NCBI GenBank assembly: GCA_945873125.1
Contig: CAMCBV010000008.1
Span: forward strand, 1-64,000
Direction: 5' to 3'
Source of the DNA: Prosthecobacter debontii
GTDB lineage: Bacteria; Verrucomicrobiota; Verrucomicrobiia; Verrucomicrobiales; Akkermansiaceae
DNA length: 64,000 nt
A program made the position numbers and the translations under genes. The notes under the pieces were generated by a model. It was not told the origin of the DNA. It was given only the letters and a program-made list of their open reading frames with translations, and searched no databases. Numbering within the stretch: the first letter of the stretch is position 1; each line of letters starts with the position of its first letter. This document shows, piece by piece, positions 33,285 to 40,874 of this stretch.

Positions 33285-34382
33285 ATGAAGTTCAGTATCT
33301 CCAAAGAAGTATTCCTGGAAGGTTTGCAAAAAGTTCAGCACGTGGTGAGTTCCCGGACCACCCTGCCCATCCTTTCTAATGTTCTACTCGTCGCAAAAGG
33401 TGGCCGTTTGGTTTTCACCACGACCGACCTTGACGTAGGCATTACCGGTTCGGTTGAGGCAACGATTGAAAAAGAAGGAGCCACAACACTTCCAGCCAAA
33501 CGCCTTGTCAGCATCGTGCGTGAACTTCCATCCAGCGAGGTCGAGGTCACGGTGGATGCGAAAAACTACGCAACGATCAAAAGCGGTCCGTCCACTTTCA
33601 AAATCATCGGACTCAGCGATTCCGAGTTTCCTCCCCTTCCCAACTTCGAAGGCGCGAAGACTTTCAAAATCCCACAAGTGGAATTGAAAAACGGCCTGAA
33701 AAAAACTTCATTCGCCATCTCCACCGATGAGACCCGCTACGTGCTCAATGGAATTTTCGCCTCTTTCCGAGAAGGCAAATTGGCTTTGGTTGCGACGGAT
33801 GGTCGCCGCTTGGCAATGGCGGATATGGATCTCGAGTTTCCTGCTTCACACGAAACGGATGTGATCATCCCTTCCAAAGCCGTTCAAGAAATCCAGCGTT
33901 TGCTAGGTGATTCCGGAGAAGTCGAAGTCAAACTCAGCGACAGTCAAATTTCTTTCACGGTCGGCGATACTCTGCTTGCGAGCAAACTCATTGAAGGCAA
34001 CTACCCGAACTACCGCCAAGTCATCCCTGGCGATAGCAATGAGCGCGTGGTGATTTCCCGTGAGCAACTCCTCGAAACCGTCCGCCGCGTTTCGCTCCTC
34101 TCTTCCGATAAGTCGAATTCCGTGAAATTGATTTTCTCGGAAAACCAAATCGAAGTTTCCGCAAACTCGCCCGATGTCGGTGAAGCCCAAGAAACTCTCG
34201 AAGTTAGCTACAGCGGCCCGGACATGCAGATCGCTTTCAATCCCGAGTTCCTGCAAGCTCCGCTTCGCGCTCTGGATACGGATAACATCTATCTCGATCT
34301 CATCGATGAAATGAGCCCGGGCGTCATCCGCATCGAAGGTTCTTTCCTCTATGTCCTCATGCCGATGCGCGTGACCAACTAA
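33285..34382 (+). CDS. dnaN: DNA polymerase III sliding clamp (beta subunit)
   Basis: 365 residues, full length. Landmarks: MKFSISKEVFLEGLQKVQHVVSSRTTLPILSN, then VATDGRRLAMADM in domain 2, NYPNYRQVIP, and the C-terminal VLMPMRVTN with the clamp-loader and peptide-binding pocket residues. The usual neighbours dnaA and recF are not here, so the gene is displaced from a typical origin cluster. yebC follows after 10 bases. Confidence 0.98.
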   Translation: MKFSISKEVFLEGLQKVQHVVSSRTTLPILSNVLLVAKGGRLVFTTTDLDVGITGSVEATIEKEGATTLPAKRLVSIVRELPSSEVEVTVDAKNYATIKSGPSTFKIIGLSDSEFPPLPNFEGAKTFKIPQVELKNGLKKTSFAISTDETRYVLNGIFASFREGKLALVATDGRRLAMADMDLEFPASHETDVIIPSKAVQEIQRLLGDSGEVEVKLSDSQISFTVGDTLLASKLIEGNYPNYRQVIPGDSNERVVISREQLLETVRRVSLLSSDKSNSVKLIFSENQIEVSANSPDVGEAQETLEVSYSGPDMQIAFNPEFLQAPLRALDTDNIYLDLIDEMSPGVIRIEGSFLYVLMPMRVTN

Positions 34383-34392
34383 GCCTGAAGCC

Positions 34393-35103
34393 ATGGGAAG
34401 AGCGTTTGAGTGCAGACGGCGGGCGAAGGAGTCGCGTTGGGCGACGATGTCGAAAATTTTTCCCAAGTTGGCGAAGTCCATCACGCTTGCCGCGAAAAAC
34501 GGTGGGCCGGATCCGGAATCTAACGCGCCACTCCGCGTAGCCATCCAAAACGCGAAAGCCGCAAACCTCTCCAAAGAGAACATCGAAAACGCGATCAAAC
34601 GCGCCGCCGGCAAAGATGCTTCCGAAATCACCGAGGTGAACTACGAAGCCAAAGGCCCGCACGGCTCGTTGTTTGTCATTGAATGCGCGACTGATAATAC
34701 CAACCGCTCCATCGGAAATCTCAAAGTCATCCTCGGGAAAAACGGTGGTGAAATCGCTCCCAGCGGCTCATTGAATTTCATGTTCGAGCGAAAAACCGTC
34801 ATCGAGTTTCCCGTTCCTGCCGATAGAGATTTGGAAGAGTTGGAACTCGAGCTCATCGATGCCGGACTCGAAGAACTCAACGTCGACGAAGGTGTCGTCA
34901 CCCTTTTCGGCGCATACACCTCTTTCGCAAGTTTGACCTCCGCTCTCGAAGCCCAAGGAATCCACGCCACCAAATCCGGCCTCCAACGCGTCCCCACCCA
35001 ACCCATCGAACTCACCGAAGCTCAGATGGTCGACGTCGAAAACCTGTTAGACAAAATCGAAGACGACGACGACGTCCAAGCGGTTTATACGAATCTCGGG
35101 TAA
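34393..35103 (+). CDS. yebC: YebC/TACO1-family protein
   Basis: 236 residues. The N-terminal MGRAFECRRRAKESRWATMSKIFPKLAKSI, SNAPLRVAIQNAKAANLSKENIENAIKRA and the GPHGSLFVIECATDNTNR block match YebC. The C-terminal MVDVENLLDKIEDDDDVQAVYTN is diagnostic. YebC proteins act in transcription control or in relief of ribosome stalling at proline stretches (family knowledge). It starts 10 bases after dnaN, so it is likely co-transcribed. Confidence 0.95.
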   Translation: MGRAFECRRRAKESRWATMSKIFPKLAKSITLAAKNGGPDPESNAPLRVAIQNAKAANLSKENIENAIKRAAGKDASEITEVNYEAKGPHGSLFVIECATDNTNRSIGNLKVILGKNGGEIAPSGSLNFMFERKTVIEFPVPADRDLEELELELIDAGLEELNVDEGVVTLFGAYTSFASLTSALEAQGIHATKSGLQRVPTQPIELTEAQMVDVENLLDKIEDDDDVQAVYTNLG

Positions 35104-35230
35104 GTTGCTAGTGCCGAGTGATCCGTGCAACTACATGGACCGCGCGACTCTAGTTGCGCGCCAGGTCGCCCGCGTTCGCCATTCTAGCTGCGCCACCCTC
35201 CCTCTATCGCTCACCTCCCTAATTGAATAC

Positions 35231-35265
35231 TTGACGGGCTTAGATTAGGGTATAGATTCTATACC
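35231..35265 (+). promoter_or_regulatory. Promoter and operator of the BrnTA module
   Basis: TTGACG (35231-35236) is 16 bases from TAGATT (35253-35258). A perfect 17-bp palindrome GGTATAGATTCTATACC (35249-35265) covers the -10 region. The brnT ATG begins at 35269, so the transcript has almost no leader. Confidence 0.6.
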
Positions 35266-35268
35266 TAG

Positions 35269-35529
35269 ATGGAGTTCGAGTTTGATCCGCAGAAAAGCAA
35301 ATTGAACAAAGCCAAGCACAACATTGACTTTGAGCAGGCGCAAGCACTGTGGAATGACCCGGACGGCATCGGATTTCCCGCAAAATCAGAAGATGAAGAC
35401 CGTTTCGCCCTTCTGGCGATGCTTAAAGGAAAATTGTGGGTCGCATTTTATACGTATCGGGATGATAAGATACGGATCATTTCAACCCGCAGAGCCAGAA
35501 CCAACGAAAGGAATTTATATGAAAGCTAA
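35269..35529 (+). CDS. brnT: BrnT-family toxin
   Basis: 86 residues of the BrnT RelE-like ribonuclease family. FEFDPQKSKLNKAKHNIDFEQAQALW at the start, then FALLAMLKGKLWVAFYTYRDD and the C-terminal IRIISTRRARTNERNLYE. The order toxin then antitoxin is normal for brnTA. It overlaps the antitoxin by 11 bases. Confidence 0.9.
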   Translation: MEFEFDPQKSKLNKAKHNIDFEQAQALWNDPDGIGFPAKSEDEDRFALLAMLKGKLWVAFYTYRDDKIRIISTRRARTNERNLYES

Positions 35530-35782
35530 GGACTTAGATAAAATTTTCGATGATGGGGAAATCGACATCAATGACTATTTGGATCTCACGAAAGCGTTCC
35601 GGCCCGGCCAGGAACAAAAACGGGTCAATGTGGATTTCCCTGTATGGATGATTGATCGTCTTGATCGTGAGGCTGGTCGTCTTGGTGTGCCTAGACAGTC
35701 CCTCATCAAGGTCTGGATTGGAGAGCATCTCGAACGTGACAAGACCAAACAAACCAAAAAGAAAGCCAACAAGGCAGGATAG
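35519..35782 (+). CDS. brnA: BrnA-family antitoxin
   Basis: 87 residues from the ATG at 35519. The N-terminal acidic part (IFDDGEIDINDYLDL) is the likely toxin-binding region. The C-terminal part KRVNVDFPVWMIDRLDREAGRLGVPRQSLIKVWIGEHLE is a ribbon-helix-helix DNA-binding domain, followed by a lysine-rich tail. It should bind the palindrome upstream of brnT as an autorepressor. Confidence 0.88.
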   Translation: MKAKDLDKIFDDGEIDINDYLDLTKAFRPGQEQKRVNVDFPVWMIDRLDREAGRLGVPRQSLIKVWIGEHLERDKTKQTKKKANKAG

Positions 35783-36072
35783 GCAGCGCATGCGGCGCCC
35801 TAACTTTTGAGATACTACAGAAAAATCCATTGATGCGACGCCTGAGCAGAAAAACAATTTTAGTCGTCGCACTCTATCAGATAGTCCCGCTTTTCCTGAT
35901 CGCAGCTTGGATTATGCCTACATTCTTCGAGTTATTTGGCGTCGATTAGAATGATACAACCTAGCGTAGTTACGCAGCCTGTATCGGTGGATGGATTATT
36001 ATGGAGGTGCCACTTAGTATCTGGCTCATCTTTAAGAAAATAAAAGATAAGAAGAAATCGTGAATGTACGAT
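35783..36072. other. Intergenic region after BrnTA
   Basis: About 290 bases with no recognised gene. A 40-codon frame (35833-35955, plus strand) begins MRRLSRKTIL and has one hydrophobic stretch VALYQIVPLFLIAAW. It lacks a clear ribosome-binding site and homologues cannot be checked, so it is recorded only as a possibility. No terminator is seen. Confidence 0.3.
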
Positions 36073-37575
36073 TCATTCCCCCCTACTCCGGCCATCCGCG
36101 ATGTATTTCTCTAACCGTTCTTTCATTTTCTCTGCAACTTCTGAGTTCCCTTTGATCACGTCGGATTTCTCTGAAGGATCTTTTGCGAGATCGAACAATT
36201 CGAACTTTTGATTTTTGCCGCCGGAGCTAACCAGCTTCCATGAACCGGCACGATAACCAAACTTTCCAGAGCCATTGTCTTGTTGGATCAAATGCTCACG
36301 GCCTTTGGCGTCTGGTTTTCCCAACAGAACATCAGAAAGATCGAAGCTATCGAGAAACTCATTCTCTGGTAAAAGCGTTTCCGTAAGTGCCGCGAAACTC
36401 GCTGCGATATCGATCGTACAAACCACCTCGTCCGACACACCGGGCTGGATTTTTCCCTTCCAACTAGCAATGAACGGCGTGCGCGTGCCGCCTTCGTAAA
36501 CACTATATTTTCCTCCACGCAACGGCCCGCTCGGCTTATGATCGCCAAGTTTTTCAACCGCCCCATCCTTGTAGCCGTCATCCAGTACCGGACCGTTATC
36601 GGAGCAAAGGATCACCAAGGTGTTTTCCGCAATCTTGAGCCGGTCCAGGGTTTTCATCAACTCGCCCACACACCAATCGAATTGCAGGATGGAATCGCCT
36701 CTGAATCCCAGTCCGCTCTTTCCTTGGAAACGTTCATGCGGCATGCGCGGCACATGAATGTCGTGTGCCGCGAAAAATAAAAAGAACGGTTTGTCCTGAT
36801 GCGCTTCGATCCATGAGTTTGATTTTTCAATCCACTTGTCTGCAAGGTCTTCATCTCTGAAGCGTGCTGCTTTTCCACCCGTGTAGAAACCGATGCGGCT
36901 GATGCCGTTATGGATCGTCCCGTTGTGTCCGTGCGACCAATCCATTTTCAGCGTATTGCGATGGGTGATGCCGGTCGGATGGTCTTTTCCGGGAATTTCA
37001 TCGCCCACCCAAAGCGGATCTTTCGGATCAAGGCCGACGACCCGATGATTTTCCACATACACCTGCGGCACACGGTCGTTGGTGGTGGGCAACAGGAAGG
37101 CATGATCGAAACCGATCTCCAGAGGGCCGGGTTTGATCTCTCCGTTCCAATCGGGACCGTTTTTGGCACCCAAGCCCAAATGCCATTTTCCTATCACGGC
37201 CGTATGATATCCGGCTTTCTTGGCAAGGTCCGGAAGCGTGGTCGTTTCCGGATCAATCGTCAGATTGCCATTCGGAGGCGCGATGCCTGTTCCTTTTTTT
37301 CGAAACGCATAAGTGCCGGTCAGCAGGGAAAACCGCGTCGGCGTGCAGGTAGAAGCCGAGCAATAGCCACTGGTGAAACGAATTCCTCCTGCGGCCAAGC
37401 GATCGATGTTGGGGGTTTTCAACGCTGTTGCTCCATAACAGGACGCATCTCCGTAACCCAGATCATCCGCCATGATCACAATCACATTGGGTTTCTCGGC
37501 CGCAACGGGCGAAGTATGAAATGCAAGCGCGATAAGAAGTAGTGGCGCATGAAAAAAAATTGAGCGCGGTGACAT
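36073..37575 (-). CDS. Secreted sulfatase
   Basis: 500 residues. Signal peptide (APLLLIALAFHTSPVAA), metal site VIVIMADDLGYGD, formylglycine motif CTPTR with Cys77, GKWHLG and LVILCSDNGPV. The pattern is arylsulfatase A-like, and a long insertion around 145-235 distinguishes it from the sulfatase at 2401. It likely desulfates polysaccharide outside the cytoplasm. It stands alone, preceded by the saccharopine-dehydrogenase-like gene on the same strand. Confidence 0.9.
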   Translation of the reverse strand: MSPRSIFFHAPLLLIALAFHTSPVAAEKPNVIVIMADDLGYGDASCYGATALKTPNIDRLAAGGIRFTSGYCSASTCTPTRFSLLTGTYAFRKKGTGIAPPNGNLTIDPETTTLPDLAKKAGYHTAVIGKWHLGLGAKNGPDWNGEIKPGPLEIGFDHAFLLPTTNDRVPQVYVENHRVVGLDPKDPLWVGDEIPGKDHPTGITHRNTLKMDWSHGHNGTIHNGISRIGFYTGGKAARFRDEDLADKWIEKSNSWIEAHQDKPFFLFFAAHDIHVPRMPHERFQGKSGLGFRGDSILQFDWCVGELMKTLDRLKIAENTLVILCSDNGPVLDDGYKDGAVEKLGDHKPSGPLRGGKYSVYEGGTRTPFIASWKGKIQPGVSDEVVCTIDIAASFAALTETLLPENEFLDSFDLSDVLLGKPDAKGREHLIQQDNGSGKFGYRAGSWKLVSSGGKNQKFELFDLAKDPSEKSDVIKGNSEVAEKMKERLEKYIADGRSRGE

Positions 37576-37649
37576 ATGAGACGGATTTTTTTGTTAGAAT
37601 TTCAACGATCCGGATGGAGCCGAGCGCCATCCGGACTCCTCATAAATTC

Positions 37650-38873
37650 CTAAGCCACCACAAATCCGGCAGCTTGCTCCGAGGTGAGCTCGATGCACTG
37701 CCAAGGTAAACCGTGGACGTTGAGGTCGGCCATGAAGGTGTCAGGATCGTGTTGTTCCATGTTCCAGACGCCGGGCTTGTTCCAGCCACCTTCTAAGATT
37801 TGTTTCGCACCGATCATCGCCGGGACACCAGTTGTGTAGGAAATTGCTTGGGAGCCGACTTCAGCAAAACATGCCTCGTGATCGCAAATGTTGTAAACGT
37901 AGATGGCTTTCGGTTTGCCGTCTTTGATGCCGGTGATGACGTTGCCGATGCAAGTTTTGCCTTTGGTAGTTTCACCGAGATCGCCGGGGTTTGGGAGAAC
38001 GGCTTTGAGAAACTGCAGCGGGACGATTTTTTGACCTTGGTATTCAACCTCGTCGATGCGGGTCATGCCGACGTTTTGGAGGACTTCCAAATGTTTCAGG
38101 TAGTTCTGAGAAAACGACATCCAGAACTGCGCACGTTTGATCGTCGGGATATGTTTGACGATCGATTCGAGCTCCTCGTGATACATGCGATAAATTTCAT
38201 AGGTGCCAACTTGTTGCGGGCAGGTAAACGGCTGATGTTTCGACATCGGTGCGGTCTCGACAAATTTGCCGTTTTCCCAGTGACGGCACTCGGCGGTGAC
38301 TTCACGAATATTGATTTCCGGATTAAAGTTCGTGGCAAACGCGCGGCCGTGATCTCCGCCGTTCACATCGATGATGTCGAGCGTGTGGATTTCATCGAAA
38401 TGATGTTTCAGCGCCCATGCGGTGAACACATTGGTCACACCCGGATCGAAGCCGGAGCCCAGCAAGGCGGAGAGGCCAGCTTTCTCAAATTTTTCCTGAT
38501 ACGCCCATTGCCAGGAGTATTCGAATTTCGCGACATCGAGCGGTTCGTAGTTCGCGGTGTCGAGGTAGTCGATACCGGCTTTCAAACAGGCATCCATCAG
38601 GTTGAGGTCTTGGTAAGGAAGCGCAACGTTGATAAGCAGGACCGCGCCGGTTTTTTTGATGAGCGCGGCGGTTTCATCGGAGTTGTCCGCATCGACTTTC
38701 GCGGTGGCGATGGTTTTGCCGGTGCGCTGTTTGACGGATGCGGCGATCGCATCGCATTTGGAAACCGTGCGGGACGCGAGGGTGATTTCGCCAAACGTCT
38801 CGGGGAGCATCGCGCATTTGTGAGCGACCACGCTGCCGACTCCGCCGGCGCCGATGATGAGGATATTCTTCAT
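37650..38873 (-). CDS. Saccharopine dehydrogenase family / carboxynorspermidine synthase-like
   Basis: 407 residues. The NAD(P)-binding motif ILIIGAGGVGSVVAHKCA is at the N-terminus. Then DADNSDETAALIKKTGAVLLINVALPY, LDTANYEP, LLGSGFDPGVTNVFTAWAL and IDVNGGDHG, which match the LYS9-like family including carboxynorspermidine synthase. That enzyme condenses aspartate semialdehyde with a diamine in the alternative spermidine pathway. The decarboxylase partner nspC is not in this window. The label is by overall pattern; saccharopine dehydrogenase is the alternative. Confidence 0.85.
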   Translation of the reverse strand: MKNILIIGAGGVGSVVAHKCAMLPETFGEITLASRTVSKCDAIAASVKQRTGKTIATAKVDADNSDETAALIKKTGAVLLINVALPYQDLNLMDACLKAGIDYLDTANYEPLDVAKFEYSWQWAYQEKFEKAGLSALLGSGFDPGVTNVFTAWALKHHFDEIHTLDIIDVNGGDHGRAFATNFNPEINIREVTAECRHWENGKFVETAPMSKHQPFTCPQQVGTYEIYRMYHEELESIVKHIPTIKRAQFWMSFSQNYLKHLEVLQNVGMTRIDEVEYQGQKIVPLQFLKAVLPNPGDLGETTKGKTCIGNVITGIKDGKPKAIYVYNICDHEACFAEVGSQAISYTTGVPAMIGAKQILEGGWNKPGVWNMEQHDPDTFMADLNVHGLPWQCIELTSEQAAGFVVA

Positions 38874-38994
38874 TTCAAGGATGGTTAAAGTTTTGGATCA
38901 GAACGATGGGCGTATCGAGAGCCAGCGAGGGCGAAATGGCAAGTATTTCAAAGTGGCGATTTAGGAAGGATTATTTACCAAAAATGAATTCAAG

Positions 38995-39083
38995 CCACGG
39001 AATGCACGGAGTTCACGGAATGAAAACTGAAGTGGATATTGCGTACGATAGCACCCACTCCGGGTATCCCGTGCATTCCGTGG
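38995..39083. repeat. Intergenic inverted repeat, CACGGAATGCACGG type
   Basis: Arms CCACGGAATGCACGG (38995-39009) and its exact complement (39069-39083) flank a 59-base loop. It lies between the dehydrogenase and the DUF3147 gene and shares the CCACG-A-AT-x-CACG pattern with copies at 42478 and 59895. Confidence 0.7.
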
Positions 39084-39091
39084 TTTTCTTT

Positions 39092-39484
39092 TCACGGCAT
39101 CAGATCGATACCGAATTTCCTCAGGATAATCACCGTTATCCAGAAAAAAACCGTCGTGAGCGCGCAGTTGACGGCGAGGGCGCTCCAGAACGACCAACCG
39201 TGCCGTAACATCCATGGCAAAATGAGAAACATCGGGAGGGTCGGCAGGACAAACCAGAAAGTCCCTTCGGCGTGGCCGGCGATTCTTGAGCTGGATTGCC
39301 CGCCCTGCCACATCCAGATCATGGCCAACAAAGAGGTGAGAGGCAGGGCGATAAGCAGAGCGGAAAGCTTGTCGCTGAAAAGCTGCACTTTGTTAACAAA
39401 CAGGATAATGACCGCGGTCAGCAGGACTTTGACGATGTCAAAGAGCTTGAAGGACAGGAATTCGGACCAAGGCAGGTTGGACAT
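39092..39484 (-). CDS. DUF3147-like integral membrane protein
   Basis: 130 residues, four predicted membrane segments. The signature SALLIALPLTSLLAMIWMW and HAEGTFWFVLPTLPMFL match DUF3147, a small membrane family without known function. It stands alone and is divergent from the KH/R3H gene. Confidence 0.75.
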   Translation of the reverse strand: MSNLPWSEFLSFKLFDIVKVLLTAVIILFVNKVQLFSDKLSALLIALPLTSLLAMIWMWQGGQSSSRIAGHAEGTFWFVLPTLPMFLILPWMLRHGWSFWSALAVNCALTTVFFWITVIILRKFGIDLMP

Positions 39485-39570
39485 GGCTGAAATCTTCCGC
39501 CACTTTCACGAACCAGCAATATAAAATGCACGAAAGTTGACCGTTGGCTGCTTTTCGCTAAAGTTACGCC

Positions 39571-40041
39571 ATGAAAGCTGCAGAACTTGCCCAAAAAATT
39601 CTCGATGCCATGCTGGGTCACCTCGGAATTGTGGCGGAAATTCAAATCCAAGACACGGATGAGGGTCCTTGTTTGCAAATTTTCTCCTCGGAAAAAGAAG
39701 CGATCATTGGCGACCACGGAGATCGCCTCGATGACATCCAATACCTCGTCAACCGCATCCTACGCCGTCAAATGCCAGATGCCGAACGCGTGAAAGTGGA
39801 TTGCGAACATTTCCGCACGATGCAGGAAGATCAGCTCAATCAGGAAATCCGCGATCTGATCGGGTTAGTAAAAACCCAAGGGAAAACCTACCGCGTCAGG
39901 CCGCTCAATGCCTACTACCGCCGCTTGGCATACAACGTGATCGCGGCTGATGATCAGGTTTCCGCCACATCGCCTGCCGGCGAGGATAGGCTCAAGCGCA
40001 TTGCCATCTCTCCGAAAAACAAGCCCGGTTCCCAGCCATGA
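39571..40041 (+). CDS. KH/R3H-type RNA-binding protein (Jag/KhpB-like)
   Basis: 156 residues. The KH-like segment has the IIGDHGDRLDDIQYLVNRIL loop-helix, and the R3H-like part has RVRPLNAYYRRLAYNVIA. It lacks the long Jag N-terminal domain. Small KH/R3H proteins bind RNA and affect cell wall and division in Gram-positives; the role here is unknown. It overlaps the DoxX gene by four bases (ATGA). Confidence 0.75.
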   Translation: MKAAELAQKILDAMLGHLGIVAEIQIQDTDEGPCLQIFSSEKEAIIGDHGDRLDDIQYLVNRILRRQMPDAERVKVDCEHFRTMQEDQLNQEIRDLIGLVKTQGKTYRVRPLNAYYRRLAYNVIAADDQVSATSPAGEDRLKRIAISPKNKPGSQP

Positions 40042-40502
40042 AAAAATTCTTGTTCGATTGCGGCACCCGAGACGACGGCATTTCCCTTGGATTGCTTGTG
40101 CTTCGGGTCGGAACCGGCTTCTTGATGCTGGCTGGCCATGGCCTTTCAAAAATTCAGGGCTTTGCAGAAAAATCCAAAGAGTTTCCCGTACCTGATTTCT
40201 TTCCTCTAAAATACTTGTCTCCCTCCATGAGCTTGACCGCAACGATTGGTGCGGAGGTTGGATGCGCCGCCTTGCTGGTTCTCGGTTTGGCAACCCGCCC
40301 CGCCGCTTTTATCCTCGCCTTCACCATGACCATCGCGGCTTTCAACATCCATGCGGCAGGTCCATGGTTCATGAGCGGTGGCAATGGCGCAAAAGAACCC
40401 GCTTTGTTGTTTTTGATTCCCTGCATCGCGCTCCTGCTCACTGGCGCGGGTTCTTTTTCCATCGATGCGTCGATCCTCAAAGATCGCCGCCGGAATTGGT
40501 AA
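40038..40502 (+). CDS. DoxX-family membrane protein
   Basis: 154 residues with four hydrophobic segments: LGLLVLRVGTGFLMLAGHGLSK, LTATIGAEVGCAALLVLGLATRP, AFILAFTMTIAAFN and ALLFLIPCIALLL. This is the DoxX/SURF4 layout. Function is uncertain; several relatives belong to thiosulfate or quinol systems. It overlaps the upstream KH/R3H gene by four bases, and the next gene follows in the same frame. Confidence 0.85.
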   Translation: MKKFLFDCGTRDDGISLGLLVLRVGTGFLMLAGHGLSKIQGFAEKSKEFPVPDFFPLKYLSPSMSLTATIGAEVGCAALLVLGLATRPAAFILAFTMTIAAFNIHAAGPWFMSGGNGAKEPALLFLIPCIALLLTGAGSFSIDASILKDRRRNW

Positions 40503-40520
40503 TTTCTCATATTTAACATT

Positions 40521-40865
40521 TTGGAAACCCATCGCCTAGTCATGCCGGGAGACTTGAATCATTACGGTTCATTGTTTGGAGGACGCATGCTGGCATGGGT
40601 TGACGAAGCGGCATGGATCGCAGCTTCTACCCAATTTCCACATTGCCAGTTCGTCACGATCGGCATGGATAAAGTCGAATTCCGCCAAGGAGTCGGTGAT
40701 GGGACGATTCTGAAAATCAATTGCACCCTCGTGAAAAAAGGAAATTCATCCGCCACCTACCAAGTCGTCGTGACCGATGCGAAAAACACTTCTGAAATTC
40801 CTGTTTTTCAAACCAAAGTCACTTTCGTTTCGGTGAACGACCAAGGCGAGAAACGAGCCATCTGA
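40521..40865 (+). CDS. Acyl-CoA thioesterase, YciA-type hotdog fold
   Basis: 114 residues. VMPGDLNHYGSLFGGRMLAWVDEAAWIAA is the hotdog active-site helix, with Asn and Asp at the expected places. VEFRQGVGDG and the C-terminal VFQTKVTFVSV follow. The start must be TTG at 40521: only six codons lie between the in-frame DoxX stop and this codon, and none is ATG, GTG or TTG. There is no ribosome-binding site. It is followed 9 bases later by the flavoprotein gene. Confidence 0.85.
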   Translation: METHRLVMPGDLNHYGSLFGGRMLAWVDEAAWIAASTQFPHCQFVTIGMDKVEFRQGVGDGTILKINCTLVKKGNSSATYQVVVTDAKNTSEIPVFQTKVTFVSVNDQGEKRAI

Positions 40866-40874
40866 TTTCTTAAG

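Noticed and set aside
32432-33304. 290-codon minus frame overlapping the DUF6580 gene
   Set aside because: It runs through the membrane protein in another frame; low-complexity composition and no recognisable domain.
35131-35170. Short GC-rich hairpin around GCGCGACT...AGTTGCGC after yebC
   Set aside because: Tiny loop, no T tract and no conserved feature; could be chance in GC-rich sequence.
35833-35955. 40-codon frame with one hydrophobic segment after brnA
   Set aside because: No ribosome-binding site or homologue can be shown; kept only as a note within the intergenic entry.
37800-38888. 362-codon frame antisense to the saccharopine-dehydrogenase-like gene
   Set aside because: The opposite strand has a full motif-bearing enzyme; the long antisense frame is a by-product of its codon use.
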